A stretch of DNA of 64,000 nt. Source: Aptenodytes patagonicus. Its lineage: Eukaryota; Chordata; Aves; Sphenisciformes; Spheniscidae. The stretch covers positions 1-64,000 of the forward strand of contig NW_027472196.1 in NCBI RefSeq assembly GCF_965638725.1, read 5' to 3'. Numbering within the stretch: the first letter of the stretch is position 1; every line of letters starts with the position of its first letter. Under the pieces are notes generated by a model. That model saw only the letters and a list, made by a program, of their open reading frames with translations. It was not told the DNA's origin and did no database searches. Shown here one piece after another: positions 12,167-23,675 of the stretch. A program made the position numbers and the translations under genes.

Positions 12167-15100
12167 TAACGTGCTTCAGCTGCAACGCCGTTTCCAACAC
12201 CTACGAGGCATTCCTTGATATTCCTTTGGATATCAAGGTACGATGGTTTGAAATTGTGGTGCAAAATGTTTCAAGGCCCCTGCAGGGGGCCCAGTTTATC
12301 TCCAGTAAACTCCATTGACTTCAGACTGTGGGCTGTTGTCACGCAAGAGCTTGGTGGTGGATGGGAAGGGAACTGGCCTTGTGTGCTCCTTCTGCGGAAG
12401 CCCTGTAAACGGTCTCCCTGTGCTGTGTGCTGGGCATCAGCTGGGCAAAAAGGATGGTATCTACAGCCATGATGACACTGTCATACCACCCTGCTTTGGA
12501 CTACCTCAATACGCGTCTGATTGCTGTGCGGATGGCTTTGATTGCTTTTGCTATTTTTGACCATGCGTACCACAAGCAACTCTGGTCCTACCGCCCAGGG
12601 GTTGCCGTCTATTGGGATAGCGCTGGGACCACACGCGTAGCTATTCTTGGGAGTCTGAGTTTCCAGGAGCTTAGTGCTCCCCTTTCTTTCTCATCCCGGC
12701 AGCCTCATCGGCCACTGGAGCTCTGGAAGACTTTGTCAAACCTGAGCAGCTGGATGGCGACAATGGCTATAAATGTAGCAAGTAAGATCATTCCCAATGA
12801 CATCTTCACAGCAGATACCGGGTTACGGTATTGCATGTCTGGGAGCACTAGTTATGTTTGGACTTAATTGAGAAACCCCGTCATGAGACAGCTTGGGTTT
12901 TTTTCATTTTTGTTCCTTCCCCGTACAACTAATCCACCCGAATCATCCAGAACTTGGAAAATAAAGCATTTGTTTCTAAGACGGGTAATGTTTTTTCCCT
13001 TCTCCCTGTATATTTGGAAAGCTTTGATGAGAATGTTACTCCTGGCCTTGTCTGCCCTGGAGATGGTCAACCTTCCTAGCTATGAAGTTGCCCACTGAAC
13101 TACCCCTATGGCCAGAAGGGAAAAGACATGTCCCATATGTAGTGGTGAGCCGAAGCAAGGAGGAGCTCTGGACACTGATTTGGCAACAGCCGCTTCCTCA
13201 AGAAAGCAGTCAACAGTTTCGTTTCCAAGGCTTTTTGGATGCTTGCGTCGTGTCGAGGAGACCGCAGTCCTCGGAACAGTAGCAGCCCCTGCTGGCTCTC
13301 TCAACAGTGTCATGCCTAGTTCTTCTGTCGCAAAGACTGCAGACTGCTGCTCTCCAAAGTGAGCCACCCTAGACCGAAGCTACCTTCAGTGAGAGCGTAT
13401 GGACTTAAGGGGTCTGAAGTGCAAACATGCGCATACGATAGTTGGACAAAACAAGCCTTAACTCAACCATACATGGGTGGGGGTAGAGTAGGGAGAAGAT
13501 AGGTGTCGTGGCTTAATCTCAGTTGGCAACTAAGCACCACGCAGCCGCTCGCTCACTCCCCCCCACCCTGGTGGGATGGGGGAGAGAATTGGAAGAGCAC
13601 AAGTGAGAAAAACTCGTGGGTTGAGATAAAAACAGTTTAATAATTGAAATAAAATAATAATAATAATAATGATGTGATAATAATACTACTACACAAAGCA
13701 AGTGATGCACAGTACAATCACTCACCACCCGCCGACCGATGCCCAGCCAGTCCCCGAGCAGCGGCCCCCCCGGCCAGGTTTCCCCAGTTTAGGTACTGAG
13801 CATGACGTCACATGGTATGGAATGTCCCTTTGGCCAGTTTGGCTGTGCCCCCTCCCAGCTTCTTGTGCACCTGCAGCCTTCTCAGTCAGTAGAGCATGGG
13901 AAGCTGAAAAGTCCTTGGCTAGTGCAAGCTTTACCTAGCAACAGCTAAAACGTGGGTGTGTCATCAACTTTGTTCTCATCCTAAATCCAAAACACTGTAC
14001 CAGCTACGAGGAAGGAAATTAACTCTATCCCTGCCGAAACCAGGACAATATGTTGCAACAGTTGGGGCTGTGCTTGTTTTCAAGGTGTGAACAGCTGCAT
14101 CCAAGAGGCTTACAATACATCATTCCTCCAATGTCCTGACAGTGTGCTTGAAGAGATTTCGTGCTTTCTCTGGCAGAAAGATTAGCAAGGTGTGTATACA
14201 AGTGCACTGCAACCTTGTCTGCTTGGAAGGAGACCTTTCCCGAAGACGAATCCTTTTTTGGAAGTTGCTAATGTTTGCACACGATGGCTATCGAGTGCAG
14301 CTGTCTAAGAACAATCAATGCAACAGCTATGCCTTGCTCTTTCCCTCGTGGTAAGAGGAAAGTTCCAATGCGAAGATAAGCACCTACGGTGCGCGTGAAG
14401 AACTGGTTTGGCCAAGAACAGTTTTCTGCCGCTTAAATGATGAAATGGCAACACCTGGTTCGGATGAACCAAGATTATCTATTTCTATACCTCTAGCCTG
14501 TGCTTGGTGACAAGGTTTTCTCAGGCTGCTTCCTGAAGACTCTCGGGATAATTTTGGAGTCGTCTCGGTCTCTCTTTAGGTTGTGCAGTATCCGGAATAT
14601 TTGGACCTTGGTGCATATGTGTCTCAGGCGGCTGGAGAACCACTCCTCTATTCCTTGTATGCCGTCCTGGTACATGAAGGTTCCGGCTGTCAGACAGGAC
14701 ACTATCACTGCTTCATAAAGGTAAAAGTCAACTTTGTGATTTGCGTTGGTGTATTGTGTCCTGCAGGGGTGTCCTGCCTGTGTTTTTGTTTTAAAAACCC
14801 TGCAGTTCATCTGAAGATAGCGCTGCCTTTCTTTGCAGGCCAGCGATGGACGGCGGGACAAGATGAATGAGGCCTCTGTGGTTCTTTGTGACATCGAGAC
14901 GGTCCTCTGCCAGCATGCATATTTACTGTTCTATGCCAGGTAAGAACAAGTGTGAAAGGGTGTTCAGAATACACTCCCTCTCCTGTTACTGATCTCGTTG
15001 GTGCTGTTCTCCTCCGGTGGGTTTTGCTTTCTCTCCCAGGAGAGAATGGCTGTTGGTCCGGTTGAGTTCTGTCTGTTCTGCAATTCGCCAGGTCCTTTCT

Positions 15101-16126
15101 TCTCCTTCCTTGTCTGGCACTAAACTGTTGCGCTTGTATAAATTGCTAGCTGTCTGCTCTCTGAGACTGGCTAGCTGCGAGAGGAGGCGGAATGGAGCTC
15201 CGAGAGGGTGTAAAGATGAGTTACTGCTCTAAAAGGGACAGGCATGGCTGGAAGACCATGATCGCATTTCCAGCTTCTAGTGCCAGTTCAGTCTTCTGCG
15301 TGTCTTATCAAGTGCTGCCAGAAGGTGGCAGGATGAGACTGGAGCCACGAGGAGGCTGCAAGAACAACCCTTGACTAGGATCACTGTCGTTTCTCCAGGC
15401 ACCGTGATTTGACCCCTGGAGCAGGCACTGAATGCCAAGGGACAAAGAGCACTTGCGTGGCAAAGCTGGGCCACGTGCTGAAGAGTCCATTTGCTGGAGG
15501 CATCGTGGGACTGAGAAATCAAGGAGGTGGAGAAAATATGCAGAGGGTCCAAGGGAAGAGAAAAACACGGGACTCTGCAGGAACTCCCCCGCAGCACTGT
15601 GGCAGGAAGAAAGCGCGCTCTGACACTGAGGAGGGGGAGAAGCTGAACAGAAGCCAACCAGACTGTCTGCCTCCCAGGCGGAGGCACACGCGCCGCACGG
15701 AAACGCAGAAGCGCACTCACCATCGGCTGGCGTGTGGCAGTGGGAACCTGCACAGCTCTTCCCACAGGGAGAGAAACAGCCCTGGTGATGGCAGAAGCTC
15801 CGGAAGAGAAGATGTGCACGGCTTGAGCGGCCACAGGGCGGACTCGCATCCTGGTTCGGTAGGTGAGCAGCAGCCGGGGAAATACTCGCTTGAACAACGT
15901 GCGCTCCCACCAGTGCCAGTTCACCCAGAGGCTGCAGGCTCTTGCCAGGCAAATGAAAAAGAAACATGCAGAAAGAGGAAACAGTCCTGCGCAGAGGGGG
16001 GCGACAGTGCACCCAAAAGGTGGCGGCGAAAGACAGAAGCATTCTGGTGATCCACAATTGAAAAAGAAATGCAAGAAAGTGAAGAAGAAAAAGAAATCCA
16101 AAGAAAACTCTGGAGAGGAGGACTGA
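12167..16126 (+). pseudogene. USP36/USP42-type ubiquitin hydrolase, 5'-truncated copy
   Basis: Six exons of a ubiquitin-specific protease catalytic domain are visible. A, 12167-12237: CFSCNAVSNTYEAFLDIPL. B, 12703-12781: [21 protein letters not shown], 14085-14189: TIHHSSNVL and LKRFRAFSGRKISK. D, 14580-14720: [13 protein letters not shown] and the His box [11 protein letters not shown], 14839-14939: KMNEASVV and QHAYLLFYA. F, from 15399: a basic C-terminal region. Exons D, E and F join in frame with GT-AG sites. Problems: the catalytic Cys exons are missing, exon C needs a frameshift between its start and TIHH, and A to B does not join in phase because the likely B acceptor before GCAGCC reads CCCG instead of ending in AG. 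Frame F stops at 16050, while a Lys-rich end (LKKKCKKVKKKKK) lies in another frame to 16126, reachable only by a frameshift or a small intron. Family assignment is firm; loss of function is likely but inferred. Confidence 0.82.
13504..14047 (-). mobile_element. Solo LTR, family A, in USP-like intron B-C
   Basis: The element has TG...CA ends (TGTCGTGG ... CCAGGACA on the plus strand) and reads in the minus direction. It contains an AAT microsatellite and a reversed ATTAAA poly(A) region. Flanks are ATAGG and ATATG, a 5-bp target duplication with one mismatch. No internal retroviral sequence remains. The same family occurs at 17522, 34930 and 51259. It ends only 37 bases before USP-like exon C, close enough to disturb that acceptor. 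Confidence 0.88.
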
Positions 16127-17289
16127 AAATCACCAGGAAATGTTGCCTCACTCTTTGCCAGGTGTTTCAGGTGCGTGGCTTACGGACAGAAGCGTTCGGT
16201 ACTTGTGACTGAGCTTGCCATCACAACCTGCAACTGACCATCAAAGGCTGCAGACAAACGTTCTCAAAAGCATGCTAACCACCAAACTTGACATTTATGA
16301 TCGAAACAACAAAATTGCCGTCATAACCAAACCCAGTCCTAAGTGGCGCTTGTGATTTCTGTAGAAAGTTTGACCGTTGAACAAAGAACAGAAGGGTTTG
16401 GGGCTTTTTTGAAATTGTTTAACTTGCGACTTCCTTTATGAAAGCACCCTTGTGATCCTGAACGGTGGAAGCTTTCTACACCTGCTGAGCATATTAAATT
16501 AGCATGTAGAGATCTCAGAGAAAATAATGCCCGGGAACAGAGCATCTCCAGAGGCTCAGGTCACTTGTGTGTGGTTCATGGTGTCTTCTCCCAGGTGCGA
16601 CATTTGGTACAAGAGAGACAACAGAAACAAGGCATTACAAACATTGCCACTGACGGTCCCCATCAACAGGGTCATCGTGTTAAGAAAACGGCTTTCCACT
16701 CTTCCTTCTTCCTTGTTTCGGTGAAGAACCTCGTTTCCTGGCAAACTTGGGCAGTGGAGTTTGAGTAAAGAAGACAACACTTCACCTTGAAGATGCTTTT
16801 GCTGTGTCCCGCAAGAGCTGCAGTTCATGCACCTTCTGGCCCATTTCTGAGCCTGTCGCAAGGCATCCTAGATAGGAAATTGGTTTCTGAGGTAAAACTG
16901 AGGCAGAAACACGTAGGCATTTCTTCCTCACAGAAAGTATAAACACCCAGCTCCCAAGCCTACCGTGAGACTCGCTGCAAAATGAGCGAAGGTGCTTCTC
17001 CATCGGCATCCTCTTTCATCTCCAAATGCCGGTGCTTGGGACTCCCGTGCCCTCTAGAAATCGTATCCAGTGAGAGAGAGGCATTGAGAACGGGGACGTG
17101 AGCAGGAACGGGGTCCAGGTGAGTAGCCAAGCGCAGGGATCTTTCTTGGCAGCAGTCATGCTCTGGTGACCTGTGTAAAAGCCAGTTCCTCGCCGGCCTA
17201 GGAGAGAGGCAAGGACACTTCAGCACAGAATTACCAAGGGAATTTATTCTTTTTATTTAGCTATGCGTACAGCACCTGCATAACACAGT
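16127..17289. other. Non-repetitive stretch without a recognised gene
   Basis: Moderately GC-balanced sequence downstream of the USP-like locus. Open frames on both strands are short and lack domains or a convincing splice structure. I see no transposon signature. Confidence 0.4.
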
Positions 17290-18240
17290 TCTCTATGCCT
17301 GCCCTATCATCTTCTCAAGCACATATGACATCAAAAAACACCTTCACAAATCACATAGCAACTCCTGCCCTATCAGCTACTCAGCCACCAGTAACGTCAC
17401 AAGCACCTGAGAAAGCAATGGGCTAGTTCCTGCCACGAAAGACAATCACAGACACCTAGGCAGGCCATGCGTCTTTTCCTACCTATCTGCTGCTCAGTCA
17501 CAAGTGATATCACTAGCATCTTGTCCTGGTTTCGGCAGGGATAGAGATAATTTCCTTCCTCGTAGCTGGTACAGTGTTTTGGATTTAGGATGAGAACAAA
17601 GTTGATAACGCACCCCTGTTTTAGTTGTTGCTAGGTAAAGCTTGCACTAGCCAAGGACTTTTCAGCTTCCCATGCTCTACTGACTGAGAAGGCTGGAGGT
17701 GCACAAGAAGCTGGGAGGGGGCACAGCCAAACTGGCCAACGAAACATTCCATACCATGTGACGTCATGCTCAGTACATAAACTGGGGAAACCTGGCAGGG
17801 GGGGGCCGCTGCTCAGGGACTGGATGGGCATCGGTCGGCGGGTGGTGAGCAATTGTACTGTGCATCACTTGCTTTGTGTAGTATTATTATCTTATTATTA
17901 TTATCATTTTATTTCAGTTATTAAACTGTTTTTATCTCAACCCACGACTTTTTCTCACTTGTGCTCTTCCAATTCTCTCCCCCATCCCACCGGGGTGGGG
18001 GTGGGGCGGGGAAGTGAGCGAGCGGCTGTGTGGTGCTCAGTTCCCGACTGAGGTTAAACCACGACACATCTGCACAAGTGATTTAAAAACTCCTGCCCTA
18101 TCAGTTACTCAGCAGCAGGTGACACCACAAGCACCTGCAGCAGAAGCCAGGTCCCCGCTCCTTCCCCATCAGCTGCTCAGCCACCAGTGCCTTCACAAGA
18201 CCCTGCACAGTATGAGCATCCTCAGTTTCAACAGGCCATC
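17290..18240. repeat. Degenerate ~66-bp minisatellite, split by an LTR
   Basis: Copies of a unit containing CCTGCCCTATCAGCTACTCA, then a variant of CCACCAGTAACGTCACAAGC, recur near 17304, 17369, 17480, 18091 and 18160 (after removing the inserted LTR). The spacing is roughly 60-66 bp. Copies are clearly diverged. The LTR at 17522-18066 interrupts one copy. Confidence 0.7.
17522..18066 (+). mobile_element. Solo LTR, family A, perfect 5-bp target duplication
   Basis: The LTR runs from TGTCCTGGTTTCGGCAGGG to AACCACGACA. Bases 17517-17521 and 18067-18071 are both CATCT, a perfect 5-bp duplication. Five bases is the usual size for ERVL-type integrases, so class III is the likely source (inference). 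Inside are a TATA-like ACATAAAC near 17776, TTATTATTATT runs and ATTAAA. Confidence 0.93.
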
Positions 18241-18819
18241 TTTTCCACCTCCATCTCTGTCTTGCCTCCTGTCTCTCCGGGCTCTTCTCTCGGCCAGGCA
18301 CTTTTCTCAGTCACTCCGTAACCTCCCGATGCCTTTTACGATCATCGTGTTTCTGTGGCAGATGGTACCTTGAAAGCACTGTCCCAGCCATGTGACCTGC
18401 ACCTATTTCTCTTCTCCCTCTGCTTTGTGCTCTGGGCGTTTGATGCTTTTTTTGACCTCATAGGCCCTTTTGCCCTGGCTCCCTCCTGCTGTTAAACCCT
18501 GTTCCTGCAAGAGAAGTGGCAATCAGTCGGTGTCCCCTCTGTGGCATCTTATCTGCATCTCTCTGACCTGGACAGCTGGCGGGAACTGTCACCATCAGCC
18601 CCAGCTGTACCTGAAGTTTTCTCCTCGCACAGGCTCAGCTCTGGCTGTGCTTCGTGTGGAACGTGGTTCCTGAAGGAAAACAGCAAAACTCAACGTAACT
18701 CCTGGGCAATGTCCTGCTGGGAGAGCTGAGTTGAAGGCAGGTTGGCAGCAAGCCCCAAGGCTGGTCCAGGGGTGCTCCCTGTCCCCCGGCTCAGCCACAG
18801 GTCCCACATCTGGCTCTCT
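18072..18819. other. End of minisatellite and unassigned sequence
   Basis: The first ~170 bases are minisatellite copies. The rest is C/T-rich single-copy-looking sequence with no convincing exon and no recognised element before the LTR at 18820. Confidence 0.4.
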
Positions 18820-19304
18820 TGTTACCAAAAGGGATTTGCCTGCATTTTTCTTCCCTTCTAGTTCATGCACAGGTATCGGGAAAAAAGGCAGCAAAAGTAT
18901 GCACTAGCTAAAACCCGTTCCTATTGCCAGTACTAAAGGTGCTCTCGGCTGGGAGCATGAGAAGGACGCCATGTTACAACTCTTGATTCCTGATATGCAA
19001 TCCTAAGACTAGTCACATACTCATTTTTACAATTTACAGAACCTATTGGCTTTAGCCACAACAGTGCCTGTTACCGTGCGCTTTTGAGTATTTGTACATG
19101 CGAACCCCCGCTGGGCAAGTCCGCTTAATGCATATTTATTAGCTGAGTTTGCAAGACTTTGTTGCAACTTGGCTGCTTTCAGCCAGTTTGGTCTGGTTCC
19201 TGCTAGCAGCAAACCCGCTTACACAGCTGAGATCACTGTCGGTCAAGTTCAATTGTGCATGTCTTGGGAGCCATCTTTACATTGTAGCTTTTTCTTAGGT
19301 AACA
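18820..19304 (-). mobile_element. 3' LTR (family B) of the minus-strand endogenous retrovirus
   Basis: Read on the minus strand, the LTR begins TGTTACCTAAGAAAAAGC immediately after a polypurine tract (AAAAGGAGGGAA, 19305-19316 reversed) and ends near GGTAACA. It aligns throughout with the plus-strand LTR at 30955-31427, sharing GAACTTGACCGACAGTGA, the AATATGCATTAAG box and CCCAGCCGAGAG. The position after env identifies it as the 3' LTR. Confidence 0.85.
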
Positions 19305-20350
19305 TTCCCTCCTTTTGTTTTGTGCATACCTGCACACCTTCAATTGGAGCAGAATAGTATTCGTAACCACTAATTTGAGCAAGACAGGCTGGGCATGCTT
19401 GAGTAAACCAGCACACCGTAATCCCTAAAATAAGCAAAACTCCTAATATCGTTAACACTAAACTGATAAATTGTTTCAATATTGGGGTAGTAGAAGGAAA
19501 TACATTTGACATCCAGTTCCACCGTTCTATTTCTTCTGGGTCCTGTCTTACATTTTGTGCCAAAGTTTGAAAGTTTTACGGTTGGGCTTCTACAGGTTTA
19601 CTGTTATCTGTGAGATCGAAACAACAAAGTCCTTCACAATCTTCACACCCGTGGTTGGCCCTCAGTAACAAGTAGTCTATGGCTGCTCTGTTTTGTAAGA
19701 TTGCTTCCCTGTTCGACTGCTGCTCCTCCTCTACTAATGCAATCAAAGCGGAGGGGGCATTCCAAGTTTTTGCTGGCGTACAGACCACCTTTGTCAGCTG
19801 GAGGTTGGCTCCTAGTGCTAGTGCAGGGACTCCCACCAATGAGATGCTTAAGGCTACTGCTTCCGCTTTCCTTAACAGGCTTGTATTTGAGTCACAATCC
19901 AACGGTAGAGCCTGAGGTAGGCTCCTTCTGCTTCTTTTTGCCTAATATTTGGACGAGGTATTTCTTGTTAGTAGGGACACTTTGAGTCTTCCAAGCGTGC
20001 ACGGTCCGCCGGTTGCATTTTTGGGTACGTAAATACAGGCCTGGTGTCCACGTCACAGAAATCATCCTTTTGGCAGATAGATCTACCAGCAGAATAATAG
20101 GAAGCCTTTGTTGTTGTGTTACAGATTAAATCATTGGGGTTCAAGTTTACTGATGGTGCAGTAGCGTTAACCAGATCCATGCAAAATTCTGCTGGAGTAA
20201 CACTGAGAAGTTGGCATCACATAGCACGTTGAGCTGTCCATGCGGCCAGCGTTGAGACTTTTCCTATGCTGGGAAGCTGACTATAGGTTAGGTTCACCTC
20301 AAAGCTGGACAAGTTTGAGTCGTTATGTATTAGCGACCGGGGCTGCGCTC
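19305..20350 (-). pseudogene. env: Endogenous retroviral env remnant (minus strand)
   Basis: Two frames cover the transmembrane subunit. In 19576-19902 the heptad region is followed by LQNRAAIDYLL and a CX6CC disulfide motif (CEDCEGLCC). In 19249-19563 a hydrophobic membrane anchor (LVLTILGVLLILGITV) precedes the cytoplasmic end, which runs into the LTR. Part of the surface subunit lies at 19968-20180. Frame changes and stops separate the pieces, so no intact glycoprotein can be made. The CX6CC type is shared by gamma- and alpharetroviral Env families. Confidence 0.85.
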
Positions 20351-20519
20351 ACGCCTACAAAACGTAGTTGCAACTTTTGTGATACCCGACCCATTCTATA
20401 GACAAAAGTCGTCTGATTTATTTAAGGCAGTCTTTGCTAGTAACAGCCACCAGTTTGAACTCGGAGATACGTGTTGTAGTGGAATTCCTCCGATTGTGTT
20501 CAACAGCAGCAAAAGGAGG

Positions 20520-21940
20520 ATCATGGCTGGGAGTTCGGTGCGGCTTTCACCTGAGAGTGGTGGATCCCTGCGTCTTTACCTGCAACTTTAAGAGCAGAAT
20601 AAGTACATAGCAATACTTGCACAGGGCCCTCCCACTTGGGTTGTGATGCATCTTTAGTTTTATAGACCTTTATCATGCCAGAATCTCCGGCTCGATACAG
20701 ATGCAAACAGTTTCCTAAAGGTAAAGTTTGCGTAATTACAGCTTCCTAGCATTTCGCCCTAAAACTGTCTTGTAGATATAAGACATATTGGGTAACCGCT
20801 TCATCCCCTGCCAGAAGGCCTGTGCGTGCTGGAGCAAAGGTTCCTGGAATTCTATCCGGTCTTCCAAAGAGAGCCTCAAAAGGAGTGAATTTATGACCGG
20901 GGTTTGGGCATCGCCCTCATTCCCATAGTGCTAATGGTAAAGCTTCTGTCAATTTTAATTGAGTTTCTCTACAAAGTTTTGCCAGCTTACTCTTTAGAGT
21001 TCATTCCCTCTGCCTGTCCCGAGGATTGGGGGTGGTAAGGTGTATGCAGTCTTTGTCAAATTCCTAAAGCTTTATACACGTTTTTGAATGTTTCAGCTGC
21101 AAAATGTGATCCTTTATTGGAGTCTGTTTCTTCAGGCATGCCAAAACGTGGCATGATATCTTTCAGGAAAGCTTTCACCACCATTTGAACAGTTGCTTTT
21201 CAGGCAGGGAATGCCTCTACCCAATGGGATAATTGATCTATTATAACCAGGAGGTGGTTTTGCCCATCTTTTGGAGGCATATCTGCAAAGTCAATTGGTA
21301 GCGTCTGGAACGGCATCCAGGCCCAAGGGTACCCTCCTTTTGCTTTTGCCTCTCTTTTGGAGTCTGTGTTACATTCTGCACATCTCAAACATCCTTTTGT
21401 GACGTGTAATACCACCTGGGTCAATCCAGGTGCCACCCATGAGTGAGAGACCTGATTTTCTAGATAAGATGCTCCTCCGTGTGTCCAATGCTGGAGTTCT
21501 CTGACCAAAGGTATCAACATAATCCCAGAGAGAAAAGGTTTTCCTTCTAATGTCCAGATTCCATTTACTCGTTTTGCTCCTAAATGTTTCCACTTTTCAA
21601 TTTCTTCTGCGGGTAAGGTTTCATGTTCTCTTTTTAAGTCTTCTTCAGTTATGGTCAATAGCATTTCTCCTTGTATTCTTGGTTGGACCTGTAAGGGTTG
21701 CAAGGTGTGCCTTAGCTGCACCATCGGCAAGATTGTTTCCTTCAGTCAGATCAGAAGTAGCTCGCTCGTGGGCTTTATGGTACAATACTGCTACTTGGTT
21801 TGGTTTTTCTAGAGCACGTAGAAGGTCCACACTTTGTTCTCGATGTGCTATTTTGTGTTGCGCTGATGTTAGAAACTCTCTTTCCAGATCAGTCCTGCTG
21901 CAAACACTACTCCCAGAGCATATTTGGAGTCCACGCAGAT
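20520..21940 (-). pseudogene. pol: Endogenous retroviral RNase H end and integrase remnant (minus strand)
   Basis: Right to left on the minus strand: the end of RNase H (GNNLADGAAKAHL, 21645-21830), then integrase. The integrase zinc-binding part has a His pair and CLRCAEC, and the catalytic core starts with TLPIDFADMP and WVEAFPA (21200-21730). After degraded sequence, the C-terminal PKWEGPVQVLL motif appears at 20521-20706. The order and motifs match class I (gamma-like) pol. Several stops and frameshifts are present. Confidence 0.86.
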
Positions 21941-22700
21941 GTTAGCGGTTTGATTTTCTGCTAAAACACACGCTTGAGCTAATGCTATTAATTATGCAGC
22001 TTGTGTCCCAGAAGAGCTCTTGCTTCCAGGACCACAAATTGCGTGGTGACAGTGTATCCTGTAACTTCTTGTCCCTTTTGTAGTAGGATGATCCATCGCA
22101 GAATAACACCAAATCTGGGTTGTCGAGGGGCTGTTCCTTTACATTTGGCAACACTGTTGGTTTCAATTCCAGAGTCTCTAGGCAGTCGTGAAGAGATCCC
22201 TGTTCCGGCTGTAATGTTTCTGGCAGTAGGGTTGCTGGGTTCAATATGTCACATGGTTCTAAGCTAATATTTGTTTCCGTTAGTAGTATCAATTCGTAAC
22301 AGTTCCAACATTGATGGGTAAATAAGGAATGACCCTTCTCAGTTAACACAGCTTTCACTGCATGGAGCACCATTAGCGTTAGGAGGTGCCCCAGCACCAT
22401 ATTTCTTGCTTTCTCAATCATCACAGCTGCTGCTGCAACAGCCCTAGCGCATGAAATCATGCCTTGAATTACGAGGTCTAGTTCTGCTGAGTAATACGCT
22501 ACGGCTTGCAGACGTTTCTGGGCCAACTGGCTATTCCTTTCTGTTCATGTAATTATAATAAAAAAGGCTTGTCCTAGTCTGGCAGGGCTAATGAGGGAGC
22601 TTCCACGACTACTTGGTTTAGATCTTTAAATGCCTTTTGGGTTTCCGGAGTCAGGAAGCCCTCTGGATTTCAGTGCTGTCCTCTATATCCAAGGGATAGT
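21941..22700 (-). pseudogene. pol: Endogenous retroviral RT connection and RNase H remnant
   Basis: The minus strand encodes the RT connection (LTPETQKAFKDLN near 22640, VAYYSAELD and ARAVAAAAVMIEKA) and the start of RNase H with its first acidic motif (LVLFCDGSSYY). The polymerase palm with the YxDD box is absent, so the provirus is truncated at about 22700. There it meets an unrelated plus-strand env. Confidence 0.84.
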
Positions 22701-22779
22701 TGTTTTTGCTATTTATGTTTGTTTGTTTGGAAGCCTAGGTTTTAACAGGGTAGCCTTGCTTGTAAGCCTGTGGTGGAAT

Positions 22780-23675
22780 ATGGATTAGACATACTCGTTC
22801 CATAAGTCGGACGTAGCCACAGTCCAAACCACAGCAGCAGAGGCAAACAAGCCCGACTGTTGGATATGCACTAAAAGCCCATCCTCTACCAGAAATCAAC
22901 TCTCCTGGTTAGCTGTCCCATTGAGTTCTCAGTGGTACAAGGACGGGCATCGACGTTGCGAATTTTCACTGAAGAAAGGAAGGATACCACCCTCCTGCCA
23001 AGAAGGGTTTGTCACTACGCTGAAAGGAGACCCCTGGGTATGCTTGGAGAGCAAAGCTTACTCACTCTGTAGGGGCTGGGAACTGGAAAGGCCAAAAGAG
23101 CCTTAAAATTAAGAGAATGCATGGACACGGACAATGCAGATCTTAGGACCATACAGATGAAAAGGGGAGTCTTATGCCTGGAATGTTCCATAGATCTCTT
23201 CCTAGGCCTAAAGGCAATCGGTATTCCTCCACAGATTCTTCCAAAGCCTTACTATACACCACGTCCATGGAGAGTGGAAGGGAGAGTCTCCAGAAGCCCT
23301 TACATAAAACCTACTGTAATAAGCCATCACGCTGTAGAGTTTTTCCTGGATGGAGTTTATCAGGCCCTGCAGACTCTGAGACAATGTGGATATTTGCAGA
23401 TGGATTAACTTGGTATTCTGCAGGAAGCCATAATCAAACTAAAGATAATGATACCATTTTCATTGCCACTCCAGGACTACAGGATCCTGATTGCTCTGAG
23501 TCATCTGCTCCGGGTCCGAACCTTACTGGTTTACCCAAACAACCAAATCCGGTACATGCTAACTCTTTTACAGGAAATAATTCACATGACTCAGATTTCT
23601 TTGAAGATTATACTACCCTATTTGCACAACTACCAGGGCAAGAGTGGAGAGGCAGAGAAAGGGCATTCGAGGATT
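22780..23675 (+). pseudogene. env: Endogenous retroviral env surface subunit (plus strand)
   Basis: This is a second provirus in the opposite orientation to its left neighbour. The translated plus strand has the surface-subunit signature PDCWICTKSPSS near 22850 and Cys-rich segments to about 23670, in more than one frame. It breaks off where a minus-strand CR1 begins, and the transmembrane part resumes after that insertion. It has no gag or pol upstream in the window. Confidence 0.75.

Noticed and set aside
18101..18301. Short minus-strand frame in the minisatellite
   Set aside because: Overlaps tandem repeat units and the frame is not kept between copies.
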